Source: Pseudomonas wuhanensis (GTDB lineage: Bacteria > Pseudomonadota > Gammaproteobacteria > Pseudomonadales > Pseudomonadaceae). Taken from it: 64,000 nucleotides of DNA. Each line of letters opens with the position of its first letter. Position 1 is the first letter of the stretch. The DNA lies in the NCBI RefSeq assembly GCF_030687395.1, contig NZ_CP117430.1, positions 2,666,001 through 2,730,000 of the forward strand. The letters are read 5' to 3'. The position numbers and the translations under genes were made by a program. Under the pieces are notes generated by a model. That model was not told the DNA's origin. It saw nothing but the letters and a program-made list of their open reading frames with translations, and did no database searches. Shown here in pieces: positions 1-8,687 of the stretch.

Positions 1-20
1 TGTTTTGCGACTGCTTCGCA

Positions 21-50
21 GCCGAGCGGGAGCAAGCTCCCTCGCCACAG
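21..50. repeat. partial REP-like palindrome
   Basis: A GAGCGGGAGCAAGCTCCCTC core followed by CGCCACAG resembles a diverged half of the REP family seen elsewhere in the window. No gene was recognised in bases 1 to 160. Confidence 0.35.
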
Positions 51-160
51 GGTGATGTCTTTTCTAGAGACCTTGACCGACCGACATTGGGCTTATTGAC
101 CGTTTTCCACAGTGCTCCAGACGCGAGTGCGTACGCGCTTGGTGAGGTTCAAGACGGTAT

Positions 161-1099
161 CTACCCCTGTCTGAACACCAACGCCTTCAACCCGCACTCA
201 ACATCGGCATCGGGAAACTCCGGCGGATTCTCCAGCCGCTGCTCAAACCGCAGGCTCGGCGCTTCGCGGGTGACGCCATCAATAAGAAAGTCCGCACCGA
301 ACGCCGGATCGTTCATACAAGCCAGTACCGTGCCCTGAGGGCTGAGCAATTCCGGCAGGCGGCGCAGCACGCGCTGGTAATCCTTGGTCAGCAGAAAACT
401 GCCTTTCTGAAAGGACGGCGGGTCGATAATCACCAGGTCGTATGGACCCTTGCCGATCACCTTGCCCCAGGACTTGAACAGGTCATGGCCGAGAAAACTC
501 ACCTTGCTCAGGTCATGGCCGTTGAGCCGGTGATTGTCGCGGCCACGGCTCAGGGCCGGGCTGGACATGTCCAGATTGACCACATGCAACGCGCCCCCCT
601 CGATGGCCGCTACCGAGAAGCCGCAGGTATAGGCGAACAGATTCAACACGCGTTTGCCCTGAGCATTGGCCCGCACCCAGTCGCGGCCGAAGCGCATGTC
701 GAGGAACAGGCCGGTGTTCTGTTTGCGGCCCAGGTCCACGCGATAATGCAGGCCGCCCTCGGTGATCGTCATCTCGTCGATCGGCTCCCCGAGCAGCCAT
801 TCGGTGGTGCTTTGCAGCAGATAGCGATGTTGCAGCAGCAAGGTGTGCGCGCCGGATTGTTTCCACGCTGGCGCCTGAGTGATCTCCATCAGCAACCGCT
901 TCAAATCCTCCAGTTGCGCAGGGGCTGGCTCCTTGAACAGCGAGACCAGCACCACGCCCTGCAGCCAGTCGACGGTCAACTGCTCCAGCCCCGGCCAGCA
1001 GCGGCCACGGCCGTGGAACAGCCGACGGGTTTCTGCGGGCGCAGCCGCAAGCGCTGTCAGCAAATGGTCGTGGAGGACGGAGAGGGCATCTGGGTTCAT
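161..1099 (-). CDS. class I SAM-dependent methyltransferase, RlmI/RlmK-like
   Basis: A 312-residue soluble protein with a Rossmann methyltransferase fold. The SAM-binding stretch LNLFAYTCGFSVAA lies near the middle, followed by the acidic residue of NLDMS and by the catalytic-type motif IIDPPSF. This order is typical of the 23S rRNA cytosine methyltransferases RlmI/RlmK, but the N-terminal PUA domain of RlmI is absent. RNA methylation is therefore inferred, and the substrate is unknown. The start at the MNPDAL methionine was preferred; an upstream in-frame ATG would add 15 residues of low-quality sequence. It stands alone, divergent from the receiver gene at 1301. Confidence 0.8.
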   Translation of the reverse strand: MNPDALSVLHDHLLTALAAAPAETRRLFHGRGRCWPGLEQLTVDWLQGVVLVSLFKEPAPAQLEDLKRLLMEITQAPAWKQSGAHTLLLQHRYLLQSTTEWLLGEPIDEMTITEGGLHYRVDLGRKQNTGLFLDMRFGRDWVRANAQGKRVLNLFAYTCGFSVAAIEGGALHVVNLDMSSPALSRGRDNHRLNGHDLSKVSFLGHDLFKSWGKVIGKGPYDLVIIDPPSFQKGSFLLTKDYQRVLRRLPELLSPQGTVLACMNDPAFGADFLIDGVTREAPSLRFEQRLENPPEFPDADVECGLKALVFRQG

Positions 1100-1300
1100 C
1101 GGGCAAAGTCGGCCGTGCAGGGGGGGGCGGCATTTTAACCACAATTATGCGCTGACAAACGGTCGTATTTGTCAGCCTGGACGGAGAATGTTCACGTCAG
1201 GTGTATCAAAAATGAATTTCCGCGAAGTCCGCTGCTCATACCTGTAGGTGGCGGATTTGAGCCTGCGAAACCATTTACGCAATCAGGGAGTGACACAGTC

Positions 1301-1708
1301 ATGAGTCCAGTATCGACGGCGGGCGCGCACTTGTCTGGCGGTTTGATTCTTGTGGTTGAGGACGACCCGTTGATCCTGGAGTTTCTGTGCGAAATTCTTC
1401 AGGAGGAAGGCTTTGCGGTTGAACCACAGGTCAGCGCGGACGCCGCGTCGCAGTTTCTGGAGCAGCACGCGCCGGAGGTGGGGCTTTTGCTGACGGACAT
1501 CACCATGCCGGGCAAACTCAATGGCGCGGACCTGGCCAATCAGTTCGGCGACCGTTGGCCGGACAAACCGATCATGATCATGTCTGGCTTCGAAACCCCG
1601 AAAAGTTCCGGGGTCAAACATCCGGTTTCGTTCATCAGGAAACCTTGGGCGGTGGGGCAGTTGCTCGATTGTGTGCAAAGCGCCTTGCATCCAAGCCGGC
1701 CCCTGTAG
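1301..1708 (+). CDS. stand-alone response regulator receiver domain
   Basis: A 135-residue protein made of one CheY-like receiver domain. The acidic pair is at about residues 20-22 (VVEDD), the phosphoacceptor is Asp66 in LLLTDITMPG, and the conserved lysine lies in FIRKPW near the end. There is no output domain, so it probably acts by protein contact or as a phosphate sink. The ATG at 1301 follows GGGAG at a workable distance; the frame runs upstream without a better start. No histidine kinase is adjacent, so its partner must be elsewhere. Confidence 0.85.
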   Translation: MSPVSTAGAHLSGGLILVVEDDPLILEFLCEILQEEGFAVEPQVSADAASQFLEQHAPEVGLLLTDITMPGKLNGADLANQFGDRWPDKPIMIMSGFETPKSSGVKHPVSFIRKPWAVGQLLDCVQSALHPSRPL

Positions 1709-1781
1709 GCGCTGCCGCAGGCTGCGATCTTTTGATTTTGCTTTAATTTCAAAGCGAAGATCACAGCCTGCGGCAGCGCCT
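1707..1781. terminator. long inverted repeat, probable terminator
   Basis: The arms GGCGCTGCCGCAGGCTG and CAGCCTGCGGCAGCGCC are perfect complements, and the inner GATCTT and AAGATC also pair. The hairpin overlaps the stop of the receiver gene. It resembles a repeat widespread in Pseudomonas intergenic regions and could end transcription of the receiver gene. Confidence 0.6.
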
Positions 1782-1835
1782 GCGCGGGTGATGTACATTG
1801 CCTGACAACATTCGCCTGGTTCTGGAAATCGTCCT

Positions 1836-2504
1836 TTGTCCGTTCAAGCCTCCGTGTTCAACACGTCGTACCGCGCCTTTCTGTTCGATATGGACGGAAC
1901 TGTCCTCAATTCCATCGCTGCCGCCGAGCGGATCTGGACCACCTGGGCCCTGCGCCACGGCGTCGATGTCGAGACCTTCCTGCCGACCATCCACGGCGTT
2001 CGCGCCATCGACACTATCACTCGTCTGGCCTTGCCCGGGGTGGACGCCGAGGCTGAAGCCGGGTGGATCACCGAGGCGGAAATCGAGGATGTGGAAGGGA
2101 TTGTCGAGGTGGCCGGCGCGGCGGGTTTCCTCAAGTCGCTGCCCGCCAATCAATGGGCCATTGTCACCTCCGCACCACGGGCGCTGGCCCTGCGCCGAAT
2201 GGCGGCGGCAGGCATTCCCGAACCTGGGGTGATGGTCACCGCCGAAGACGTCAGCGCCGGCAAACCCGACCCTGCGGGCTATCGGTTGGCCGCTCGTCGG
2301 TTAGGGGTCGAGCCTACCGAGTGCCTGATCTTTGAAGATGCCGCCGTGGGGATTCGTGCGGGCGAAGCGGCGGGTGCCCACGTGATGGTCATCACCGCGA
2401 CCCATGTTCATCCGCTCCAGACTCCGCATGCGACCCTGGCCAGCTACGACTTGGTCGAGGCCCGTGCGGACGCCGATGACCGAATCTGCCTGTATTCTTT
2501 CTGA
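1836..2504 (+). CDS. HAD-family sugar phosphatase-like hydrolase
   Basis: A 222-residue haloacid-dehalogenase-superfamily hydrolase. Motif I FDMDGTVLNS carries the nucleophilic and acid/base aspartates. Motif II is the TSAP segment, motif III the lysine in SAGKPDPAGY, and motif IV is FEDAAVGIRAG. The helical cap between motifs I and II fits the beta-phosphoglucomutase/glycerol-3-phosphatase subgroup. The substrate is probably a small phosphosugar or polyol phosphate, which the sequence does not settle. A TTG start at 1836 was chosen because no ATG or GTG precedes motif I closely enough; a weak GGA lies about nine bases upstream. Confidence 0.8.
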   Translation: MSVQASVFNTSYRAFLFDMDGTVLNSIAAAERIWTTWALRHGVDVETFLPTIHGVRAIDTITRLALPGVDAEAEAGWITEAEIEDVEGIVEVAGAAGFLKSLPANQWAIVTSAPRALALRRMAAAGIPEPGVMVTAEDVSAGKPDPAGYRLAARRLGVEPTECLIFEDAAVGIRAGEAAGAHVMVITATHVHPLQTPHATLASYDLVEARADADDRICLYSF

Positions 2505-2518
2505 TCGACCGCGTCCCC

Positions 2519-2616
2519 TGTGGGAGCGGGGCTTGCCCGCGATGGCGTCGGCACAGACAACATAAATCCCTTGGCAGACCGTAGGGGCCCCATCGCGAGC
2601 AAGCTCGGCTCCCACA
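2519..2616. repeat. REP pair (BIME)
   Basis: Two REP palindromes in inverted orientation, CTGTGGGAGCGGGGCTTGCC and its near-complement near 2590-2616, are separated by about 40 bases between two convergent genes. Confidence 0.85.
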
Positions 2617-2630
2617 ATGATTGATGTGAG

Positions 2631-3311
2631 TCAGTAAACCCCAGGAATCAACCGCCAAGTCCTGCTGCAATAGGCCTCGTATTCACTGCCAAATTGCGCA
2701 TGTAACAGCGCTTCCTCGGAGCGAATGCGGGCGATCAACGGTATCAACATCAGCGCCACCAGCAGCAACCCGACACCCGAACGAAAGGCCAGCGCCCAGC
2801 CCACGCCATTGATCAGCAGTCCCAGGTAACTGGGGTTGCGCAAGGTCCGATAAATCCCGTCAGTAACCAGACGGTGCCCCGGCTGAATCGCCACCAGGCC
2901 GCTGAAGCGTTTACCTAGCACAAACACCGGCCACATCCGCAGTGCGCCGCCGCCAATGAACAACAACGCGCCCAGCCAACGCACGCCCTCGCCACCGAAG
3001 GTCCAGAAGTCAATCCGGTCGGTATAGGCTGGCAGATACCCACTCAACAACCCGAGCACCCCGAAAACCGGCAGCACCCAGCGATTCGCCCGGTCTTCAC
3101 GTTCACCGGAGCTCAGGTTGCCCTCGCTGAACAACGACACGATCGCCATCACCAGGGTTGCCAGCGCAATGACCACCAGCGGCAGGTGCGAGAAAAAAGC
3201 TGCCAACCCGCCCAGCCCGAACACCGCGAGCGCGAGGTAGGCAAGGGTACTCACGAGGGTGAAAAAAACGAGTTTGGCCGAGATTTTCATGACTGACTTC
3301 GCAAAGGACAT
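2631..3311 (-). CDS. isoprenylcysteine carboxyl methyltransferase (ICMT)-family membrane protein
   Basis: A polytopic membrane protein of 226 residues from the MSFAKS start. Four or five hydrophobic segments are followed by the C-terminal signature HRLVTDGIYRTLRNPSYLG and the downstream acidic/tyrosine segment (FGSEYEAYCSRTWRLIPGVY). These are typical of the PEMT/ICMT-like methyltransferases common in bacteria. The bacterial substrate is unknown; prenylated proteins are not expected. Two alternative starts exist, ten codons upstream (3341) and seven codons downstream (3290), and no ribosome binding site clearly decides. It is convergent with the HAD gene. Confidence 0.75.
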   Translation of the reverse strand: MSFAKSVMKISAKLVFFTLVSTLAYLALAVFGLGGLAAFFSHLPLVVIALATLVMAIVSLFSEGNLSSGEREDRANRWVLPVFGVLGLLSGYLPAYTDRIDFWTFGGEGVRWLGALLFIGGGALRMWPVFVLGKRFSGLVAIQPGHRLVTDGIYRTLRNPSYLGLLINGVGWALAFRSGVGLLLVALMLIPLIARIRSEEALLHAQFGSEYEAYCSRTWRLIPGVY

Positions 3312-3467
3312 AAAACCAGTGTAGGAGATGCCGCAGAGCATCGTGTCATGGCCGGGGCGGTAGCCGTGGGGCTGAGTGAACTAAGCTTTGGATAGGGATG
3401 ATTCTATCTATTCACTCCCGGGTCGCTGAATATCTCGACGAGCCGGGAGCGCCACAAGGAGCACACG

Positions 3468-4400
3468 ATGCTTCACATCAGAACGCCCCTGATTCTGCAC
3501 CCTGGCCTGTCAACCCCAGACCGGCGGATCTGGCTCAAGCTGGAAAACCTGCAACCCAGCGGCTCGTTCAAACTGCGCGGCATGGGCCTGCTGTGCAGTC
3601 AGGCAGCGGAGCAGGGCAAGCGCAAAGTGGTCTGTCCTTCCGGGGGAAACGCCGGGTTGGCCACCGCCGTGGCCGCTGCCAGCCTTGGGCTGAAAGCCTG
3701 CATCGTGGTGCCGAACACTACCCCGGAAACCACCCGCGCCAGGATCAGGAAAACCGGTGCCGAGGTGATCGTCCACGGCAAGGTCTGGGACGAAGCCAAT
3801 CAACGAGCGAAAGAGCTCGCAAAGGGGGTGGACACCGAATACGTGCCAGCCTTCGATCATCCGGTGTTGTGGGAAGGGCACAGCACGATGGTCGATGAAA
3901 TCCTCGAGGACTGTCCTCAGGTCGATGTGTTGGTGACGTCGGTGGGCGGCGGAGGTTTGCTGGCGGGCCTGCTCACTGGATTGATCCGTCATCAGCGCAT
4001 GGATTGTCGAATCGTTGCTTGCGAAACCCAGGGCGCAGCGTCTTTCGCGGCCGCCGTGAGTGCCGGCCATCCGGTCAGATTGCCGCGTATTGATACCGTC
4101 GCCACGTCACTTGGCGCTGCGCAAGTGGCGGCCTGGCCGGTGCAGCACATCCTCGACTTTGCGCACGAGTGCGTGGTGCTCAGCGATGATGAGGCGATCA
4201 TGGGCGTGGTCCGTTACGCCAACGATCTGCGTCAGTTGGTCGAACCGGCGTGCGGCGTTTCATTGGCGGTGGCGTACCTGGACCATCCAGCGATTGCCGA
4301 GGCCCATGACGTGGTGATTGTGGTGTGCGGCGGTGTCAGCATCAGCGCGCAATTGGTCGCCGGTTGGTCGCGCTTGTCCGCTGGAGTGCAAGCAACCTAG
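3468..4400 (+). CDS. PLP-dependent serine/threonine dehydratase-like enzyme
   Basis: A 310-residue fold-type II PLP enzyme. The Schiff-base lysine lies in SGSFKLRGMG at about residue 36, the SGGNAGLA loop binds substrate, and the glycine-rich SVGGGGLLAGLL loop binds the PLP phosphate. Length and motifs match catabolic L-serine/L-threonine dehydratases, which deaminate to pyruvate or 2-oxobutanoate. There is no C-terminal ACT domain, so allosteric control by isoleucine is not expected. The start follows a strong AAGGAG. It is convergent with the DUF2388 gene and shares the terminator at 4400-4430. Confidence 0.8.
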   Translation: MLHIRTPLILHPGLSTPDRRIWLKLENLQPSGSFKLRGMGLLCSQAAEQGKRKVVCPSGGNAGLATAVAAASLGLKACIVVPNTTPETTRARIRKTGAEVIVHGKVWDEANQRAKELAKGVDTEYVPAFDHPVLWEGHSTMVDEILEDCPQVDVLVTSVGGGGLLAGLLTGLIRHQRMDCRIVACETQGAASFAAAVSAGHPVRLPRIDTVATSLGAAQVAAWPVQHILDFAHECVVLSDDEAIMGVVRYANDLRQLVEPACGVSLAVAYLDHPAIAEAHDVVIVVCGGVSISAQLVAGWSRLSAGVQAT

Positions 4401-4430
4401 GGCCCGAACACTATCCGGTGTTGCGGGCCC
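4400..4430. terminator. bidirectional hairpin terminator
   Basis: GGGCCCG pairs with CGGGCCC and the inner AACAC pairs with GTGTT, with a single bulged G. The hairpin sits between convergent genes and overlaps the last base of the dehydratase stop codon. Confidence 0.7.
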
Positions 4431-4464
4431 ACGGCTGACTTTTACAGGTTTCAGCGACGGGAGC

Positions 4465-4761
4465 TTATTGAGCGAGGATTGCTTTGGCCAGGTCCTCGTC
4501 GCTTGCCTTGAGGTCAGGATGATTTTGTCGAATTTCCTGCAACACCGACTCCAGGTAAACGCCGCGAATCGTACCGCCACTTGCCACGAAGCTAGAGGCA
4601 TCATCCCGTGCGGGAATCATGATTTTGTCATCCTTGAACGTCGAGTACAGCGATGCGGAGACCCCGGCCGAGGTGGCGACATCTTTTGCATCTACATCGG
4701 CCATGGCCGAACCAACGGGCAAGCAAAGCACTAGTGAAGATATGAGCAACAGACGGCGCAT
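4465..4761 (-). CDS. DUF2388 domain-containing secreted small protein
   Basis: A 98-residue protein with an N-terminal signal peptide (basic MRR, then a hydrophobic stretch ending in GSAMA before DVDAKD). The mature part has the DUF2388 pattern TSAGVSASLYSTFKDDKI, then ARDDASSFVASGG and a C-terminal helix. The family is largely confined to pseudomonads, often in several copies per genome, and is probably periplasmic. Function is unknown. On the reverse strand GAGGACGCCGTC precedes the ATG, placing GGA about nine bases upstream. Confidence 0.85.
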   Translation of the reverse strand: MRRLLLISSLVLCLPVGSAMADVDAKDVATSAGVSASLYSTFKDDKIMIPARDDASSFVASGGTIRGVYLESVLQEIRQNHPDLKASDEDLAKAILAQ

Positions 4762-4934
4762 GACGGCGTCCTCCGAAAGCGTAAAGGAAGTAACACATAA
4801 TTTAGGATGCCTGACGGTGCTCAGGAGTTCCCTGCCGATTCGAGATATGCACAGCCGACCCGTTGCGGGCTCCCACAGGAATTGCGGTGTTCAATCCATT
4901 AGGACTTGCCCACTCACCATAGGTGTTCAGGCCA

Positions 4935-7655
4935 TCAGAACCATTGCTTGAAGCGACGGATGTAGAGGGTTTTCATGATCTGCGCGAACACGCAGTAGCT
5001 GAGCAAGGTGCCGACCAGCCATGGGAAGTACGCCCAGGGCAGCGGTTGCAGACCGACCAGCGTGCCCAGTGGCGAGAACGGAATGTAGATGCCCAGCACC
5101 ATCACCAGCCCGGTCATCAGGATCACCGGCAACGCCGCAGTGCTCTGGAAAAACGGGATTTTCTGCGTGCGCAGCATGTGCACCACGAGGGTCTGGGACA
5201 GCAGCCCTTCAATGAACCAGCCGGATTGGAACAGGCCCTGCATCTCCACGCTGTTGGCGGCGAACACGTACCACATCACCGCGAAGGTGGTTATATCGAA
5301 GACCGACGAGGTCGGCCCGATCCACAGCATGAAACGGCCGATGTTCTTCGCATCCCACTTGCGGGGCTTGCGCAGGAATTCCTTGTCCATCTTGTCCCAC
5401 GGCAGCGCCAGCTGAGAGACGTCGTACATGAGGTTTTGCAGCAGCAGGTGGATCGACAGCATCGGCAGGAACGGAATGAATGCACTGGCCACCAGTACCG
5501 AGAACACGTTGCCGAAGTTGGAGCTGGCGGTCATGTTCAGGTACTTCATGATATTGCCGAAGGTTTCGCGGCCCTTGAGCACGCCTTCTTCGAGCACCAT
5601 CAGGCTCTTTTCCAGAAGGATGATGTCGGCCGATTCCTTGGCGATGTCGGTGCCGCTGTCCACCGAAATACCGACGTCGGCATCGCGCAGGGCAGGGGCA
5701 TCGTTGATGCCGTCACCGAGGAAGCCCACGGTGTGACCGTTGGCCTGCAACGCCTTGAGCACCCGGGATTTCTGCAGCGGGGTGAGCTTGGCGAACACCG
5801 TGCGTTCCTCGACCTGCGCCTTGAGGGTGGCATCGTCCATCTTCTCGATGTCTTGGCCGAGCAACGGCGTACCGGGTTCCAGACCGACTTCGCGGCAGAT
5901 CTTGCAGGTCACCACGGCGTTGTCGCCGGTCAGTACTTTGACAGTCACGCCCATATCACGCAGTGCGGCAATCGCCGGGCTGGCGGTTTCCTTCGGTGGA
6001 TCGAGGAAGGTCAGGAAGCCGCGAATCACCAATTCGCGTTCGTCACTGGTTGCGTACTGGTTTTTCGTCTGTGCCTTCGGGATCTCGCGGGTGGCGACCA
6101 ACAGCACCCGGAAGCCGTCCTCGTTGTACTCGTTGGCCAGGGCCAGCAGGTCTTTGCGGCGCTGTTCATCGAGCGCGACGACTGCGCCGTTTTCATGGAG
6201 GTGGCTGGCGATGGTCAGCATTTCCTCGACCGCGCCTTTGCACACCATCAGGTGATCGTCGCGGGTGTCTTTGACGATGATCGACAGGCGCCGACGCACG
6301 AAGTCGAACGGCAGTTCATCGACCTTGCTGTAGGCGAACGGCACGCGGAATGTCGCGTTGCGATTGGCGAACTGCACCACGGCCTGGTCCATCAGGTTTT
6401 TCAGGCCGCTCTGGTGATGGCTGTTGAGCCAGGCCAGTTCCAGCAGCGAATCGTCGCGCTGGCCATTGATGTCGACATGGTGCTCAAGAATGATCTTGTC
6501 CTGGGTCAGGGTGCCGGTCTTGTCGGTGCACAGTACGTCCATCGAACCGAAGTTCTGGATCGCATTAAGGCGCTTGACCACCACTTTGCGCTTGGCCATG
6601 GCCATGGCGCCTTTGGCCAGGTTGGCGCTGACGATCATCGGCAGCATTTCCGGAGTCAGGCCGACCGCCACCGCCAGTGCAAACAGGAACGCATCGCTCC
6701 AGTCACCTTTGGAGAAACCGTTGAGCAGGAACACGATCGGCACCATGACCAGCATGAAACGGATCAGCAACCAGCTGACGCTGTTCACCCCGCGGTCGAA
6801 CGCGGTTTGCACCCGTGAGCCGACAATGGCTTTGGCCAGTGAGCCGAAGTAGGTGCGCGAACCGGTCGCGACCACCACCGCCTTGGCAGTGCCGCTGACC
6901 ACGTTGGTGCCCATGAAGCATATGTTTTGCAGGTCGAGCAGGTTGGATTGATCGGCTGCGCTGCCGGTCGCTGACTTCTGCGCCACATCCCCAAGCGTGT
7001 CGTACTTCTCGACGGGCAAGGCTTCGCCGGTCAGTACGGCCTGACTGATGAACAGGTCGCGGGATTCGATCAGGCGGATGTCCGCCGGGATCATGTCGCC
7101 AGCGCTGAGCTGCACGATGTCGCCGGCCACCAGTTCGCGCATGGGTACTTCGCGAAGCATCGGCGGGCGGCCCTTTTGTGGGCGACGCAGAACAGTGGCA
7201 GTGGTGCGCACCATGGCCTTGAGGGTTTCGGCGGACTTGGCCGAGCGGTATTCCTGCCAGAACCGCAGCAGGCTGCTCAGGCTGACCATGGTCATGATGA
7301 TAATGACCTTGGTCAGGTCGGCGTCGTCGCCTTCACCCTGGCTGACCGGCAGCCAGTAGTCGGTGAAGAAGCTGATACCGGCCAAGGTCAGCAGCACGTA
7401 GATGAAGGGGTTGTTCAGGGCTTTGAGCAGTTGAACGATGGCGTGAGGCGGCTTGTCGTGGGCGACTTCGTTGTGGCCTCCGCGCGCCAGACGGCCTTCG
7501 GCTTCGAGTTCGGTCAAACCGTCAGCGGTGGCGTTGAGGTTGGAGAGGGTTACGGCCAGGCCGTTTTGCGCTTCCCGGGCGGCACGCATCGACAGCTTGG
7601 CGTTGTCGCTGGAGGCGCCGCGGGTGGTTTTTTTTGCGGTTTTTACAAGGGTCAT
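4935..7655 (-). CDS. mgtA: magnesium-translocating P-type ATPase MgtA
   Basis: A 906-residue P3B-type ATPase importing Mg2+ across the inner membrane. Visible features, in order, are the actuator loop TGEALPVEK, the transmembrane GLTPEMLPMIV motif characteristic of Mg2+ pumps, the phosphorylation site DKTGTLT (Asp near residue 377), the nucleotide-domain KGAVEEM, TGD, the hinge GDGINDAP, and a C-terminal block of membrane helices. The length matches MgtA of enterobacteria. The ATG at 7655 follows a strong GCAGGAG; a start ten codons upstream lacks one. The upstream 282-base leader holds a short reading frame, and a 98-residue gene precedes that. MgtA is normally induced by low Mg2+ through PhoPQ in related bacteria; this is knowledge of the family, not seen here. 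Confidence 0.95.
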   Translation of the reverse strand: MTLVKTAKKTTRGASSDNAKLSMRAAREAQNGLAVTLSNLNATADGLTELEAEGRLARGGHNEVAHDKPPHAIVQLLKALNNPFIYVLLTLAGISFFTDYWLPVSQGEGDDADLTKVIIIMTMVSLSSLLRFWQEYRSAKSAETLKAMVRTTATVLRRPQKGRPPMLREVPMRELVAGDIVQLSAGDMIPADIRLIESRDLFISQAVLTGEALPVEKYDTLGDVAQKSATGSAADQSNLLDLQNICFMGTNVVSGTAKAVVVATGSRTYFGSLAKAIVGSRVQTAFDRGVNSVSWLLIRFMLVMVPIVFLLNGFSKGDWSDAFLFALAVAVGLTPEMLPMIVSANLAKGAMAMAKRKVVVKRLNAIQNFGSMDVLCTDKTGTLTQDKIILEHHVDINGQRDDSLLELAWLNSHHQSGLKNLMDQAVVQFANRNATFRVPFAYSKVDELPFDFVRRRLSIIVKDTRDDHLMVCKGAVEEMLTIASHLHENGAVVALDEQRRKDLLALANEYNEDGFRVLLVATREIPKAQTKNQYATSDERELVIRGFLTFLDPPKETASPAIAALRDMGVTVKVLTGDNAVVTCKICREVGLEPGTPLLGQDIEKMDDATLKAQVEERTVFAKLTPLQKSRVLKALQANGHTVGFLGDGINDAPALRDADVGISVDSGTDIAKESADIILLEKSLMVLEEGVLKGRETFGNIMKYLNMTASSNFGNVFSVLVASAFIPFLPMLSIHLLLQNLMYDVSQLALPWDKMDKEFLRKPRKWDAKNIGRFMLWIGPTSSVFDITTFAVMWYVFAANSVEMQGLFQSGWFIEGLLSQTLVVHMLRTQKIPFFQSTAALPVILMTGLVMVLGIYIPFSPLGTLVGLQPLPWAYFPWLVGTLLSYCVFAQIMKTLYIRRFKQWF

Positions 7656-7706
7656 TGCTGTGCTCCTGCCGCAGTCTTGCGGCACGACACACAGGTACTC
7701 AGCTAA

Positions 7707-7838
7707 TCAAAGACGAGCGCACGTATGTCGAGCCGCAAATAAGCGATCGAGTCGGAAGATTGTGTTTTGATGTTTTAACGTTCGCTGTCCATCAACTAAC
7801 ACGTGACAGGCAGCGAACCGACTACTGGCGTCGTCCAT
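7707..7838 (-). CDS. putative 43-residue leader reading frame upstream of mgtA
   Basis: An ATG at 7838 preceded by TTGGAG six bases away opens 43 codons and a TGA, ending about 50 bases before the mgtA start. The peptide starts MDDASSRFAACHVL and resembles no protein I recognise. In enterobacteria mgtA has a translated leader (mgtL) that senses Mg2+ and proline, so a leader peptide is plausible by position only. The sequence and length differ from mgtL, and its coding status is unproven. Confidence 0.35.
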   Translation of the reverse strand: MDDASSRFAACHVLVDGQRTLKHQNTIFRLDRLFAARHTCARL

Positions 7839-7937
7839 AACTAACTCCAATAAAATTTGTTTTTAACAGGCAGCAGGAAGTTGTCGGATTTCGTTTTAAG
7901 TAAACCGTTCAGGAAGGACTTTGAAAGTGCCTTCAAA

Positions 7938-8234
7938 TCAATTGAGAGTGCGTGCCCCGATGTACAGGCCGAGCATCAGGCTCGCCTGCTGGAAGAGGCG
8001 CGCGATGCGCCGACTCGGTGGGTCCTGGCTTTCGTCGAAGCTCCAGCGTTGCTGAAGCCGGCCCGTCGTCGGGCAGACGCGCCAGTTGGCATGAGGTTGT
8101 GCCTTGGTGTGGACAGAAGGGGCGGAAAACGGGGCGCTGAGCCGAGTCTTCAATAGACGCTCACGGCAAAGCTTGACCCGCATGGTCGATGCAAAGGCGC
8201 GTACGCCTGGCATTACAGTGGTTTTGAAGTTCAT
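7938..8234 (-). CDS. small protein of unknown function upstream of mgtA
   Basis: A 98-residue basic protein starting MNFKTTVMPGVRAF. AGGGG lies about six bases before the ATG. The middle contains WRVCPTTGRLQQRWSFDES, and the C-terminal half has RIARLFQQASLMLGLYIG, a possible amphipathic or membrane-associated helix. No known domain was recognised. It lies 282 bases upstream of mgtA on the same strand, so it may be co-transcribed and Mg2+-responsive; this is inference from position. Overlapping frames on the other strand lack a convincing ribosome binding site. Confidence 0.55.
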   Translation of the reverse strand: MNFKTTVMPGVRAFASTMRVKLCRERLLKTRLSAPFSAPSVHTKAQPHANWRVCPTTGRLQQRWSFDESQDPPSRRIARLFQQASLMLGLYIGARTLN

Positions 8235-8672
8235 AACATGCCCCTGGGCCGGACTGATTCCGGTGAGGCAAGTTACGGTGGAGCCTCAGGCTCTAGCGCA
8301 GCTCACCCGACCGAAAAGTCGAGTCCCGTCATTGTCTGGGTTATGTGCCAGATTCTGCATATCTGCAGTCATCCGACAGCGACTAGATACTGTGTCCATT
8401 GGATTCTTTTATAAGTTGATAAAAGGCCGTTGTTACCGGCCCGGGCAATTTACTGAGCGAGGTGGGTGAAGTCAATCGTAAAAGTGCACTTAATGGCCGG
8501 TTAAACGGGGTTCGGTTATTAAAGTGTGTAGTGGTTCAGCTAATTGACAGTTAGTTGTCGTTTTGATGACCGTTGGATGGAACGGACCCTATGTAACTCG
8601 TGACGGGATCTTCGTGGTCATGCTGGCGATAATCTCCAGCGTGGCCGATTATCGGAGCGAGGGCTGGCTTGA
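8235..8672. other. 438-base intergenic region between divergent genes
   Basis: No gene was recognised. On the minus strand, leading into the gene at 8234, short hairpins can form (CGACTTTTCGGTCG; GAGCCTGAGGCTC), suggesting a structured 5' leader. A 7-bp AT-rich inverted repeat, CTTTTAT with ATAAAAG, is near 8406-8425. No clear PhoP box or known riboswitch was found by eye. Confidence 0.4.
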
Positions 8673-8687
8673 ATGCGTGGAGGGCAG

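Noticed and set aside
4923..6818. A 631-codon open frame on the plus strand
   Set aside because: It is antisense to mgtA, rich in His, Gln and Arg as expected from a reversed GC-rich gene, and has no ribosome binding site or recognisable domain.
7656..8672. M-box magnesium riboswitch upstream of mgtA
   Set aside because: The conserved M-box core was not found by eye and the element is not expected in pseudomonads.
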